The notes beneath the pieces are model-generated. The model was given only the letters and a program-made list of their open reading frames with translations, did no database searches and was not told where the DNA came from. From positions 48,246 through 112,245 of the forward strand of contig JAFQQW010000050.1 of the NCBI GenBank assembly GCA_017410375.1: DNA of 64,000 bases, read 5' to 3'. Shown here one piece after another: positions 26,866 through 36,284 of the stretch (within the stretch, counting starts at the first letter, position 1; each line of letters starts with the position of its first letter). This DNA is from Clostridia bacterium. Its GTDB lineage: Bacteria; Bacillota; Clostridia; RGIG6154. The position numbers and the translations under genes are program-made.

Positions 26866-28725
26866 TCACTCCTCGATTTGTTCAAGCATCATTAAAAGTC
26901 TGCCGTTTGCACTGGCGTTAGGGAGCCAAGGCACAAAATACGGGTCGTTATCCGCAAAACGTTCGCATAGATAATATTCCTCTGTCATGCAGTATTTAAG
27001 CTGTGCATTAAGTGCATCAAGAGCTTTTTCTCTTTCTCCCTGCGACAGCCAGGTCAAAAACCAGGAGTAATCGCTCATTGAAAGATACCAGGTGTGTCCT
27101 GCCCATGGGTCTGAGCCGTGAGAGGCTCTTCCGCAGTTCATAAGCCCCGTCAGTCCGTTTTTCATAAGATTGCGGTTTCTGAACCAGTTCTCCAGTTTTC
27201 GTGCAGTGTCACTGCTTCGCTCTGCAACCTCTGAACGGAGAAGGTTGCCCGGTTCTGCAAAATAAGCTGTTGCCGGAGGATCTGTCTGGGCTTTTCCTAC
27301 AAATGACGGAATAAGCAGTTCGTCATCTTTCGGGTTGCTTTTTACTACATCGTCAAGAATTTTTTTCATACTTGCCATATAGTCATTATACGCATCAGTG
27401 ATTTGCCTCGACATTTCATCATCAAAAAAGGCAAACGCTTCCGAAAGAGCCTTGTAGCCCATAAGGTTCACACAATCTGTAAAGCACCAGCTTTGTCCCG
27501 TCTGTGGCCAGTCACAGGCACGCTTGGGTGGAAAAATGCCGATTCCTGCAAATTCTCCGCTTTCAGTTTCTGCTCTTTGATTTTGCATCCATGCAAATGC
27601 CAGGAGTAAAGCTTGTCTGAATTTTAAGAAAACCGATTTGTCTTTTCTGCATAACATATGATTTGCAATACTGTAAACAGATGCGCCTGTTATGCTTCCC
27701 CAGGGTTCGCCGTTAGAGTTTGTTACTGCCCCGATGTTTTCTCCGTCCTTTATCTGCCAGATACCGAAAAAGGTATCATATACCTTTTCGGTATAGGAAT
27801 AAAAGTCACCAAATCGGTCAAGAGCAATCAGGAATTCCATTGCCTCTGTTTGCCATACACGACGCTGAAGTCCGCCCTGTCTTGGGATTACCGCATCTGA
27901 ATTTTCGTTTAAATAAGCAAACATTTGCAGGCACTGAAGAACCAAATTGTTTGTAATGTCGCGGTTCTTTTCGCCACCAGGAATTTTTTCGATTTTTTTA
28001 AGCTCGGAAATCCAGAAATTCTCCGCTTTTTCACGCTCTTTTAAGTAATCGAAGTCTTTGTTTTCGGTTCCTTTAGTAAAGGCAAGAAAAAAGGTCTTTT
28101 TCTCGTTTGCTTCAAGCTCAAATTCTATTACTGCACAACCTCGTTTATAAAGGTCAAGACCGTTGTCATTTCCTTGCCATGAAAGCGAAAAAGCGTTATC
28201 TGAGTTGAATTTCATTGAATAGGCTCCGTCTGAAATGAAATCGTTTTTAAAATTCCAGGCGGTGGGAATAAAGCCCCAGCTGTGAACATTGCTGTCATAG
28301 GTTGCATATCCGTCGATTTCCATGCCGGTTAAATATTCCTCTTTGCCTGTTCTTAACAGAAGGTAAAGCCTGTCCGAAATTTTTCTGTCTGTGCTGTTGG
28401 TAACAGTAAACGAGGTATAGCAAACGGGATTCCGTTTTATATCACAAAAGCTTTCCATCTCAAGCTCAAAAGTTTCGGTGCTTTGTGCGATTTTGTGAAT
28501 CGGAACACCGTCGGGACGTGTAAAATATTTAACTTTTTTAAAATCGGGACTTTCCATGTCATTGTCCAGCAGAATTCTGAAGGCTGAAGATGTCATTCCC
28601 CAGTTTTGCTCACCCATGGTGCTTATCATTATTTTCATGTCAGGCCACATGGTGCAGATTTTGTCCGAGAATGGTGGATGGATATACCGCTTTACGGTGA
28701 AAGGCCTTTGCCAGGATTTGCTCAT
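26866..28725 (-). CDS. Six-hairpin glycosidase-like protein
   Basis: 619 residues, no signal peptide. Residues 1-230 form a beta-sandwich. Residues 260-610 form an (alpha/alpha)6 barrel with GLQRRVWQTEAMEFLIALDR, GASVYSIANHMLCR and SDYSWFLTWLSQGEREKALD typical of these helix pairs. The architecture matches GH63/78/95/127-like cytoplasmic enzymes, but no single family is recognisable. E and D residues in WQTEAMEF and GEPWGS are candidates for catalysis. It lies between a GNAT gene (12 bases upstream) and an AraC gene whose ribosome binding site overlaps its 3' end. Probable release of a terminal sugar from oligosaccharides. Confidence 0.75.
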   Translation of the reverse strand: MSKSWQRPFTVKRYIHPPFSDKICTMWPDMKIMISTMGEQNWGMTSSAFRILLDNDMESPDFKKVKYFTRPDGVPIHKIAQSTETFELEMESFCDIKRNPVCYTSFTVTNSTDRKISDRLYLLLRTGKEEYLTGMEIDGYATYDSNVHSWGFIPTAWNFKNDFISDGAYSMKFNSDNAFSLSWQGNDNGLDLYKRGCAVIEFELEANEKKTFFLAFTKGTENKDFDYLKEREKAENFWISELKKIEKIPGGEKNRDITNNLVLQCLQMFAYLNENSDAVIPRQGGLQRRVWQTEAMEFLIALDRFGDFYSYTEKVYDTFFGIWQIKDGENIGAVTNSNGEPWGSITGASVYSIANHMLCRKDKSVFLKFRQALLLAFAWMQNQRAETESGEFAGIGIFPPKRACDWPQTGQSWCFTDCVNLMGYKALSEAFAFFDDEMSRQITDAYNDYMASMKKILDDVVKSNPKDDELLIPSFVGKAQTDPPATAYFAEPGNLLRSEVAERSSDTARKLENWFRNRNLMKNGLTGLMNCGRASHGSDPWAGHTWYLSMSDYSWFLTWLSQGEREKALDALNAQLKYCMTEEYYLCERFADNDPYFVPWLPNASANGRLLMMLEQIEE

Positions 28726-28737
28726 TTTTATCCCTCC

Positions 28738-29901
28738 TTAATATAAGTCTGTTGCATGAACATAGAACGGAAGCGGGAACCACGGGGATTTTTCCTTTAA
28801 AGCATCTGAAAACAGAGGAACGTCTGCCGAAAGAGGTCCAAACAGGAAGGTGTAAAGTTCACTGTCAGGAATTTTTATGTCCGCAGTTTCATCTGTTTTT
28901 GCAACCATAAATTTTTCTCCGTTATTTTCTATAAGAAGCTTTCCAAATTTGCAGTCGATTATAAGCTTTCCTTCCGGCATGTATATGCCGCTTTCTTGTT
29001 TCAGGTTAAGACATGCTTCGATAAATCCTTCAGGTTTTAGTAAATTTAAGCGGTTGGTCTGTGCGAGAGTGATTTCTTCAGCCGCTTCATATATGCTTTT
29101 AACCAAAGCTTTGTTAAAGGGCGAAAATGAAACGGGTGTTGAAGGGATATTCTTTTCCAGCATGAAGGCGTAAATAACATCTGCCGCATTTTCGGGATTT
29201 TCGAGCAGTATCTCGCGAATTCCGGGACCGCCGAAACGGTCATAATAATTAAGGTAGCCGACTCTTTCACCGTCGGAATTTATAACAAGATAGGTTTTGC
29301 CCTGCCAGGTCTTCTGTCTGGGAATGAAATCTGCGCTCGTTCTTTCAAAGCCCTGAGGCTCTTTTTCATAAAGGTCAAGACAGAAACGGATTTTATCTGT
29401 GTCCGATGCACTTATCTCTTCAAAGGTAAATTTAAGCATTTCGCCTCTTTTCAGACGGCTGGGTATATTGTAGCTTTTAAAAAGTGCAGAGAAAGTTGTG
29501 CCCGCCATGTCAAAGCCGGTGAAGCGGTAACGCTCTCTGTGACCGTGCAAAAGCACAAGTTCTGTACCGTTTTCGTTCAGGTCGTGCATCACCCGGTCAA
29601 GAATTTTCTGCATATACCCCTTGCCCATGTGCTTTGTGTGGGTAGTAACATTTGTGATTACAGCCGCCTTGAAAGACGCAAAACCGATTTTGTAAGTGTA
29701 AGGAATAACACCCACGGATGCACAAAGCTTGCCGGCATCGTTTCTTAAACCGTATTGCCAAGAGATGTTGATATCATCATTTTTAAAAATATATGGCATA
29801 TCCTGCTCAAAATCAACTTTTCTTAAGTTCTGGCAGAACACTAAGTCCGCAAGGTCTATAAATTCATCGTAATCTGCCTTAGTCAGCTTATTTACAGTCA
29901 T
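28738..29901 (-). CDS. Eis-like GNAT acetyltransferase
   Basis: 387 residues. Residues 1-150 are a GNAT domain: VITNVTTHTKHMGKGYMQKI contains the acetyl-CoA loop (H-x-G-x-G), and LLHGHRERYRFTGFD ends it. Residues 160-280 are a second GNAT-like domain and about 290-387 a sterol-carrier-type fold (GKLIIDCKFGKLLIENNG). This three-part layout is that of the Eis/enhanced-intracellular-survival family, whose members acetylate amines such as aminoglycosides or lysines. As first gene of an operon with a glycosidase and an AraC regulator, it may act on an amino sugar. The natural substrate is not known. Confidence 0.85.
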   Translation of the reverse strand: MTVNKLTKADYDEFIDLADLVFCQNLRKVDFEQDMPYIFKNDDINISWQYGLRNDAGKLCASVGVIPYTYKIGFASFKAAVITNVTTHTKHMGKGYMQKILDRVMHDLNENGTELVLLHGHRERYRFTGFDMAGTTFSALFKSYNIPSRLKRGEMLKFTFEEISASDTDKIRFCLDLYEKEPQGFERTSADFIPRQKTWQGKTYLVINSDGERVGYLNYYDRFGGPGIREILLENPENAADVIYAFMLEKNIPSTPVSFSPFNKALVKSIYEAAEEITLAQTNRLNLLKPEGFIEACLNLKQESGIYMPEGKLIIDCKFGKLLIENNGEKFMVAKTDETADIKIPDSELYTFLFGPLSADVPLFSDALKEKSPWFPLPFYVHATDLY

Positions 29902-30007
29902 ATTTCCACTCCTTTGTTTTTTCTTTATTGTACCACGGCATCAAAAATATGTAAATATATCATTTTGATTTGCATGGATTATTCTGAACGTTTTTTGCAA
30001 TAGAGTA

Positions 30008-30036
30008 TTGACATGCCGGTAAATTTCTGCTATCTT
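30008..30036 (+). promoter_or_regulatory. Promoter of the first GH3 gene
   Basis: TTGACA (30008-30013), a 17-bp spacer and TATCTT (30031-30036), then GGGAGG ahead of the ATG. Confidence 0.65.
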
Positions 30037-30081
30037 AAATTCAGTTGAATACCGGGGAATAAAAGATAGGGAGGACGCATC

Positions 30082-31650
30082 ATGATAGAATTAAAATTTG
30101 AAGAACTGACTTTGGAGCAGAAATTAGGTATGATTTTTACACCACACTGGGCAAGTAAAAATTGTGAGGAAAATTTCAACTGGCTCATAGATATGGTAAA
30201 AAAAAGAGCACTCGGCTCTGTCTGGATTCAGCACGATACAAAGGATGCTGAAAAGGTGTTGCAAAAAATCAGAGAAGTCGCAGACTATCCTATTTTGATT
30301 TTTACCGATGCGGAAAACGGTATGGGAGAATATACCACCGGCAGACAAGGTCCGATTGGCTGTACCGACAGCGAAGAGCATGCATACGCCTTCGGCAAAG
30401 CGTTAGGTGTGACGGCGCGCAAAAGAGGGTATGATGTGGTTTGTAACCCCATACTTGATTTATCACGGGTAGGCTGCACGCGCTCTATGGGGTCTGACCC
30501 CGAGCGTGTCGCTTGCCTTGCAGCGGCAGTAATCCGCGGTATGCACGATGGAGGCGTGTTGTCTGTCTGCAAGCACTATCCCGGCGATTCCTGCGCAAGC
30601 GAAATGGCAGATACCCATATGATGGAGGTAGATTGTCCGGAAACAAAAGAAGAACTGCTTGAAAGAAACCTGATCCCTTATTTAAGACTGAATGAACAAG
30701 GTCTTTTAGACGGTATTATGGCAGGGCATCAGCAGTTTTCCAATATTGATTCCGAGCACCCCACAAGTCTTTCTTCCAAAATATTGGATATCATAAAAGA
30801 AAAGGGGTTTGAGGGCTTTTTCATCACAGACGGACTCTTTATGAATGCAATCCACGCCAAGTACGGTGCCGTAGATTGCTTCGGGTATGCCGTTGCAGCA
30901 GGTAATACGTTCCTGCTTCCGTATCATTACCTGAACGAAACCCATTACAATTCGATAAAGACGTGCTTTGAAAAAGGGATGTTCACCGAGCAACAGCTGG
31001 ATGAAGCCGTAAAGAAAGTGCTTGCATTCCAGAAAAAAGCACTTGAACTTCGCAATAATCAGGCACTTACTGAAGAAGAACATGCTTTGGCAAGAAGAGT
31101 AAATAAAGATTCTGTCTTCTCCAGAGGTGTAAATAAACCTCTTTCCCGTGACGGTAAGCATTATTTTGTGCTGATGGTACATAACGATACGCCTTTAGGT
31201 GTAAAGGGTACAGTTGAAGTAGACACTTTTTCCAACAACTGGCACAATCCTGCAAAAATTTGTGAAAAACTGAAAACTTTGTATCCCAACTGTATTATAA
31301 AACCCATTTATGAGTTTCCGACACCCGGACAGAACGGTAGTGTTATTGCAGAAATTGCGGCGTGGGATGTTGACGAGGTTGTCTTTATAACATACAGCGA
31401 GTGGATGGCAAATTCTGGCGGTGAGAAAATTACATACCGCGTGGAGGCTCTTATACATTCGTTGCAACAGAAAAACCGTGCATCTACACTCATCCATTTC
31501 GGCAATCCTAAAGTGTTGGAACCGCTTGCGCATTTTGATAAAATCATTATCGGCGGAAACTCGGCAGAAAGTGTGGATGCTTGCATAGATGTACTTGCAG
31601 GCAATCTTGAAGCAAAAGGAAAGCTTACCTGTGCGGTGAATTTTAAATGA
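30082..31650 (+). CDS. GH3 beta-N-acetylhexosaminidase-like enzyme (NagZ type), paralogue 1
   Basis: 522 residues, cytoplasmic. Residues 1-330 are the GH3 TIM barrel: TDAENGMGEY (substrate loop), KHYPGDS, the D177-x-H179 dyad in ADTHMM, and nucleophile D250 in FITDGLFM. NagZ enzymes use an Asp-His dyad instead of a separate acid/base domain, so a beta-N-acetylglucosaminidase or related hexosaminidase is likely. Residues 370-522 are an added alpha/beta domain shared with the second paralogue at 44988 and absent from short NagZ proteins. It lies upstream of the GH89 operon and convergent with its AraC regulator. Possible roles are peptidoglycan recycling or host-glycan use. Confidence 0.9.
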   Translation: MIELKFEELTLEQKLGMIFTPHWASKNCEENFNWLIDMVKKRALGSVWIQHDTKDAEKVLQKIREVADYPILIFTDAENGMGEYTTGRQGPIGCTDSEEHAYAFGKALGVTARKRGYDVVCNPILDLSRVGCTRSMGSDPERVACLAAAVIRGMHDGGVLSVCKHYPGDSCASEMADTHMMEVDCPETKEELLERNLIPYLRLNEQGLLDGIMAGHQQFSNIDSEHPTSLSSKILDIIKEKGFEGFFITDGLFMNAIHAKYGAVDCFGYAVAAGNTFLLPYHYLNETHYNSIKTCFEKGMFTEQQLDEAVKKVLAFQKKALELRNNQALTEEEHALARRVNKDSVFSRGVNKPLSRDGKHYFVLMVHNDTPLGVKGTVEVDTFSNNWHNPAKICEKLKTLYPNCIIKPIYEFPTPGQNGSVIAEIAAWDVDEVVFITYSEWMANSGGEKITYRVEALIHSLQQKNRASTLIHFGNPKVLEPLAHFDKIIIGGNSAESVDACIDVLAGNLEAKGKLTCAVNFK

Positions 31651-31660
31651 GTGAAAGTAC

Positions 31661-31712
31661 GAAAAACTCAGTTAAACTACACAAAAAAGGACAACAACTT
31701 TGTTGTCCTTTT
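31661..31712. repeat. Degenerate interspersed repeat copy with hairpin terminator
   Basis: GAAAAACTCAGTTAAAC resembles copy 5 (46600). It is followed by AAGGACAACA/TGTTGTCCTT, a perfect 10-bp stem (31687-31710) with a T-run, the terminator of the GH3 gene. Confidence 0.65.
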
Positions 31713-31736
31713 TTATATGATTTCACATACCAAAAC

Positions 31737-31770
31737 ACCGCTATCCGAGAGCAAAATTTCGGGTAGCGGT
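31737..31770. terminator. Repeated CCGAG hairpin, copy 3
   Basis: Identical to the stem at 25884-25917, between the convergent GH3 and AraC genes and 11 bases from the AraC stop. Confidence 0.75.
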
Positions 31771-31781
31771 TATTTTTTATA

Positions 31782-32618
31782 TCAGCAATATTCCGTTGGG
31801 GTGTATCCGGTAAGCTTTTTGAAAACCTGCGAGAAATATTTTTCGTCTTTAAAGCCTGCCATGGATGCAATTTCTTTGATTCTTAATTCCTTACTTTCCA
31901 GTAAGGATTTTGCATATTCAATACGCAGGCGGTTTACAAAATCAACAATGGAGCATCCGTATTGCTTGAAAAATATTCGACGGAAATAAGCTTGACTCAA
32001 ATAGGAAAGACCAATCATTTTTTCAATGCTGAAGTCGGTTTGCCTAAAATTTGTATACAAGTAGTCCATAGATTTTTTGATTTTTATATTTGCATCGTTT
32101 TGATTGGCCTTGCAGAGCAAATACAAAATATTATACACAATGGATTTGCATTTGTAGAGGTACCCGGGCTTTTTTTGAGACCAGTACGTGTATAGCTTTG
32201 AAAAGTTTTCCCTGACCTCGGGAAGCATGCAAGGAATCACTTCGGGCTTTTGCGGTGGGTTTTTGGAAAATTCAAGGTGAATAGCAATGAGCTCTTCGGT
32301 ATGATAAACTTGCGTATACTTTGTATAGGCAGGACATAGAAAATACTGATTGACGGCAGGTTTTAGAATTTTGCCGTCAACATTTATTTCGGTTGAACCA
32401 GAAAATCTGCAGGATAATACCGATATAGGGCGACCGTTGCACACAGTAGAGGCGTTCATATTTTCATAACGTTCAAGTTTAAGAACATCCACAATTGAAA
32501 ACTCGGTATCTTTCATATCGAATAGCATTATTTTACCACCCATCCTATAAACTGTTTTTTCGTTAAACCGCAAAATCATTGTATCAAATTCATAATGCCT
32601 TGTCAATACAAGGTTCAT
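31782..32618 (-). CDS. AraC-family regulator of the GH89 operon
   Basis: About 278 residues. The ATG at 32618 is preferred because AAGGA lies 7 bases upstream. N-terminal cupin sensor (about 20-110); DNA-binding domain at about 180-278 with FSIEKMIGLSYLSQAYFRRI and LRIKEIASMAGFKDEKYFSQ and the closing KKLTGYTPTEYC. It is divergent from a GH89/acyltransferase/GH42-like operon across about 100 bases and is its likely activator. It converges with the GH3 gene, separated by two hairpins. Confidence 0.9.
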   Translation of the reverse strand: MNLVLTRHYEFDTMILRFNEKTVYRMGGKIMLFDMKDTEFSIVDVLKLERYENMNASTVCNGRPISVLSCRFSGSTEINVDGKILKPAVNQYFLCPAYTKYTQVYHTEELIAIHLEFSKNPPQKPEVIPCMLPEVRENFSKLYTYWSQKKPGYLYKCKSIVYNILYLLCKANQNDANIKIKKSMDYLYTNFRQTDFSIEKMIGLSYLSQAYFRRIFFKQYGCSIVDFVNRLRIEYAKSLLESKELRIKEIASMAGFKDEKYFSQVFKKLTGYTPTEYC

Positions 32619-32647
32619 ATTTTCATCCTTTTGGTTCAAATTGCAAG

Positions 32648-32676
32648 TTGACAATCCGATATTTTAAATGTAATAT
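32648..32676 (+). promoter_or_regulatory. Promoter of the GH89 operon
   Basis: TTGACA (32648-32653), a 17-bp spacer and TAATAT (32671-32676), in the intergenic space shared with the divergent AraC gene. Confidence 0.6.
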
Positions 32677-32716
32677 AAAGGCGAAAGATAAATGAAGAAA
32701 GGAACGAAAATGCTTT

Positions 32717-35005
32717 ATGAACATTACAGTTGTATATCCTGCACGTGGGCACAGTGCATATAAAATCGCAGCAGAAGCCTTTGAAAGTCTTGCAAAGGAG
32801 GTTGCGGATGCAAGTATTAAACTTCTTACAGATGCCGAACCGCTAACTGAAGATGGTTCTGTGGTTGTGGTAATCGGAACGGATGCTGCCAATCATCTTG
32901 CGGCAGATTTATATCTTGACCGCAAAATCGGCAACTTTGAGATTCGGTATAATACCGACGATTATCGTATTTTCACAAGGACTGTGGATAACCGCACATA
33001 TCTGTTTTTGGCAGGCGGTCGTCCGAGAGCGACATTGTATGCGGTTTACCGTTACTTTGAAAAATTCTGCGGTTGCCGTTGGTTCTGGGACGGTGATCGC
33101 ATTTGTCATACAGAATTGCCGATGCGTGATATTGATTTGACAGAAACACCGCGCTTTGAATATCGCGGCCTGCGTTATTTTGCCCATCGAAGTCTGCACC
33201 GCTTCCAGGCAGAACACTGGTCTCTTGAAGACTGGCAGAAGGAAATTGACTGGATATTGAAAAAGCGGTTGAATATGTTTATGCTGCGCATTGGTCTTGA
33301 CGATATTTTCCAGAAAGCATTCCCCGACATTGTTCCTTATCCCGAGCTTGAAAAGCCTCTGCCGGAAGCAGGTCAGGGGCACGACGACAGAAACCTTTTC
33401 TGGTCGCTGGAATACCGCGGCGAGCTTCGGAAAAAACTGCTTCAATATGCCTTTGAACGCGATTTGATGCATCCCGAGGATTGCGGAACCATTACACACT
33501 GGTACTCACGTACACCTAAAGCATATCTGGAAAAAGTCAATCCGACGCTTTTGTTGGGATCTAAGTATAACGGAGAAGCGACCGGGCAAACCTGGGATGT
33601 TTTAGATGATGAAAATCTGGAAAATTATTTTAAATTAACAGAAACCCATATAAAGGAATACGGGAAGCCGGAGCTGTTTCATACTATAGGTCTGGCGGAA
33701 CGCTTATTTTCGACCGAGCGGGAAGTGAATGTAAGGTTAAAGTATTATGTTTATCGTCGTGTTTCATCATACTTAAAAGAAAAGTATCCGAATGCACCCT
33801 TGATGATTGCAAGCTGGGATTTGTGGAATGATTCCTGGAGCGGTAGAAGTTATACTGCTGAAGATATTCAACACCTGGTTTCAGAATTGGATCCGTCTCA
33901 GTCAATTATTCTTGATTATACCTCCGACTGTATGACTGAACTGAATTTCACAAACTGGGGCATTGTTGGAAAATTCCCTTGGATTTTCGGTATGTTCAGC
34001 GGTTATGAGCCTGATAATGACATCCGTGGTTTTTATGACTGGACAAACGAACGCATAAAAATTGCGAAGGACGACCCGATGTGTAAAGGTGTTATTTTAT
34101 GGCCGGAGTTGTCTCACGGGGATACCCTGATGACCGAATATCTTGCCCGTAATGCCTGGGAAAAAGACACCCTTTCTATTGAACAACTGTTGGATACATA
34201 TTGCAAAGACAGATATTCCGATACAAAATTCAGTGCTATGAAGAAAATCTGGGATGCATTTATGCCAATTGTAAGGATGCGTGCGTGGAATCCTATAGAA
34301 CACGTTTTTATGTCCGCCGGGCAGAATACCTTCTTCAGAATGGATGTGCGTGCGACATTTGAAGATAAAGAATATGCGTATTACGGACGCAGTCCTGAAG
34401 ATGCTTCTGCACATCAGGCGCAAGCAGTATATATTCTCCGAAGCTTAGCAGAAATTGAACCTGACGATGAAATGCTTCGCCGTGATATCTATGACATCGC
34501 AAGATCGGTGCTTGGCAGATATGTAGATTGTTTAATCAGACTTTCAGAAATTCAGTATATAAATAAAAATGCGGATATGACGGCTTCTATGGAGGCGGCT
34601 TATAAGCTTTTGAAAGCCCTTAGTGATTTGCTGGCATCTCACGAAGATTATTCGCTGTATCAAAGCTTACTGCGTCTTCAGAGTGTAACCAAAACCAATC
34701 CGAACTTTGAAATAACCCTGAAGAATAATGCGTCCGGATATTATTGCCGTTCCTACATCAGCGAGAATGTGGAATACTTGTACTTACCCGAAATGGAAAT
34801 TATCTTCGATGAAGTAAAGAAAGCTTTCAAAGCAGATGCTGAAATTGACAGGGAGTCTATCACGGCACGCATTCAGATAAACAAAGAACGCTTTGATGCT
34901 ATGCCACTTGCTGAAATGTCTGCAACTGAACTTAAGGCATACCCCGATGTTTTGCGTGAGGCGGCAAATATTATTGAAAATGTGACATTTATAAATGATA
35001 AATAA
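32717..35005 (+). CDS. GH89 alpha-N-acetylglucosaminidase-like enzyme
   Basis: 762 residues, no signal peptide. Residues 1-130 form the NAGLU N-terminal domain (ATLYAVYRYFEKFCGCRWFW), followed by WSLEDWQKEIDWILKKRLN, which parallels the WERWEREIDWMALNGIN segment of human NAGLU. The TIM barrel spans about 150-480, with ASWDLWND and ILWPELSHGD as active-site strands. The last about 280 residues are helical. GH89 enzymes remove terminal alpha-GlcNAc from heparan-type chains or mucin core glycans. The start is odd: AAAGGA is 13 bases from this ATG but ideal for an out-of-frame ATG at 32710, which opens a 17-codon leader. Confidence 0.85.
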   Translation: MNITVVYPARGHSAYKIAAEAFESLAKEVADASIKLLTDAEPLTEDGSVVVVIGTDAANHLAADLYLDRKIGNFEIRYNTDDYRIFTRTVDNRTYLFLAGGRPRATLYAVYRYFEKFCGCRWFWDGDRICHTELPMRDIDLTETPRFEYRGLRYFAHRSLHRFQAEHWSLEDWQKEIDWILKKRLNMFMLRIGLDDIFQKAFPDIVPYPELEKPLPEAGQGHDDRNLFWSLEYRGELRKKLLQYAFERDLMHPEDCGTITHWYSRTPKAYLEKVNPTLLLGSKYNGEATGQTWDVLDDENLENYFKLTETHIKEYGKPELFHTIGLAERLFSTEREVNVRLKYYVYRRVSSYLKEKYPNAPLMIASWDLWNDSWSGRSYTAEDIQHLVSELDPSQSIILDYTSDCMTELNFTNWGIVGKFPWIFGMFSGYEPDNDIRGFYDWTNERIKIAKDDPMCKGVILWPELSHGDTLMTEYLARNAWEKDTLSIEQLLDTYCKDRYSDTKFSAMKKIWDAFMPIVRMRAWNPIEHVFMSAGQNTFFRMDVRATFEDKEYAYYGRSPEDASAHQAQAVYILRSLAEIEPDDEMLRRDIYDIARSVLGRYVDCLIRLSEIQYINKNADMTASMEAAYKLLKALSDLLASHEDYSLYQSLLRLQSVTKTNPNFEITLKNNASGYYCRSYISENVEYLYLPEMEIIFDEVKKAFKADAEIDRESITARIQINKERFDAMPLAEMSATELKAYPDVLREAANIIENVTFINDK

Positions 35006-35127
35006 TGTGTTTATATAAATTTATAATATTCAACCAAAGGTTGATGGACTTTGCTTTAAAAGCGTTGTAAAATATAACTGTAGGGCGTGAACGCAAAAGG
35101 AAAACTTACATGTGAGGTAAACTTGAA

Positions 35128-36273
35128 GTGAATAATATTATTGAAATTTTTAATTCTTATAAAGAAAAAGCCGATGTAAGCTTTAACCATAAGCTTTGGT
35201 CGAAAGAGAACATTTTAAGCTATGCTGAAAAGGCAAAGCTTGATACGGAAAACATAAAATTTTTATCCGACTTCATTTGTTATGCAGATGAAGAATTAAA
35301 GCGGTTTATGTGGCAGTTTTATTATATGATGTTTGAATCTGATGAAGATTTTTCGGATGATATCTGGCAGTTGGAGAAAATTCCGCTTCCTGAAGAAGCA
35401 GAAGAAAAATTTCCCGGTGCAATAAAGGCTTGCATCTATCTGCTCGCCGCAGAGCATTTAAAAAAGTGGGCAGAAAATACCGAATTTAACCAAGAGGAGT
35501 TGGTTGAAAGCTATTTTCAAAGGTATAAAAAGATAGTGGACAGAAACCGTTATTCGCACAACACTTTCGGGCTTTGCCGCTTGTCCTCTTTTATGTACGC
35601 CTATGCGTATCCGTTTATTTTGCCCATTGGTCTTTTCACATTTCAATACAGGTTGCAAGAGCCTTTTTGTGAGGTGTATGAAAATGAAAAGGGTGAGCAT
35701 CTTTTGGTTGCTGTACCATATTACAATTACGACCAAAAGGGCTTTCAGTCAGAAGAAGGATATTTGCCTGCTTACGAACTAAAAGGCGATACATTGCTTG
35801 CCCATACTTTTGGGGAAAAAGGTGAATTGAATTTAACACCCGAAACCATTAACTTAAAAGAGTATAAGAAAATTCTTTGTCCCGGCGACCATGTTGTAAC
35901 CATACACATCCCGGGCGAAAGGCGTTTGGTTAAAGAAGAAGTAAAGCAGTCCATTGAAGAGGCAAAACGGCTTTGCGCCAAGTATCTGCCACCCTTTAAA
36001 GCAATCGTTTGTACCACCTGGTTTATAGACCCCAATCTTAGGGGAGAGGTGATACAGGATGGCAGTAATATGGCTCATTTTGCCGATTTGTTTGATTTGG
36101 CGTGTGCCAGGGACAATAAAAATATATCTATTTTTGAGCATGTGTTTGAAACGTCCGAACAACCGCTTGAGAACTTAGTTCCGAAAAATGATTTTCAGAA
36201 AAGACTGGTTAAGCGTGCGTTACGCGGTGAAAAAATATACTGGACCTTTGGTATTTTGAGAAATGATATATAA
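35128..36273 (+). CDS. Acyltransferase-domain protein (DUF5596/GNAT-C-like)
   Basis: 381 residues from GTG. Helical N-terminal half (1-180; HNTFGLCRLSSFMYAYAYPF is a characteristic segment), then a beta-rich GNAT-like C-terminal half with GDHVVTIHIPG and FKAIVCTTWFIDP. This is the two-domain acyltransferase-like family often found beside glycosidases in Firmicutes. Its reaction is undetermined; acylation or deacylation of a sugar is the usual guess. It follows GH89 by about 120 bases (which hold only the small palindrome TCAACCAAAGGTTGA at 35030) and precedes the GH42-like gene by 11 bases. Confidence 0.7.
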   Translation: MNNIIEIFNSYKEKADVSFNHKLWSKENILSYAEKAKLDTENIKFLSDFICYADEELKRFMWQFYYMMFESDEDFSDDIWQLEKIPLPEEAEEKFPGAIKACIYLLAAEHLKKWAENTEFNQEELVESYFQRYKKIVDRNRYSHNTFGLCRLSSFMYAYAYPFILPIGLFTFQYRLQEPFCEVYENEKGEHLLVAVPYYNYDQKGFQSEEGYLPAYELKGDTLLAHTFGEKGELNLTPETINLKEYKKILCPGDHVVTIHIPGERRLVKEEVKQSIEEAKRLCAKYLPPFKAIVCTTWFIDPNLRGEVIQDGSNMAHFADLFDLACARDNKNISIFEHVFETSEQPLENLVPKNDFQKRLVKRALRGEKIYWTFGILRNDI

Positions 36274-36284
36274 GAGGTGAAAAA

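Noticed and set aside
32598..32613. CCTTGT-CAAT-ACAAGG inverted repeat as an operator
   Set aside because: It lies inside the first codons of the AraC gene and is explained by coding sequence; the promoter is on the other side.
32909..33499. 196-codon minus-strand open frame
   Set aside because: Antisense shadow of the GH89-like gene, without ribosome binding site or motifs.
35030..35044. TCAACCAAAGGTTGA as a regulatory site
   Set aside because: Six-bp arms in AT-rich DNA within an operon; no second copy with the same arms was found.
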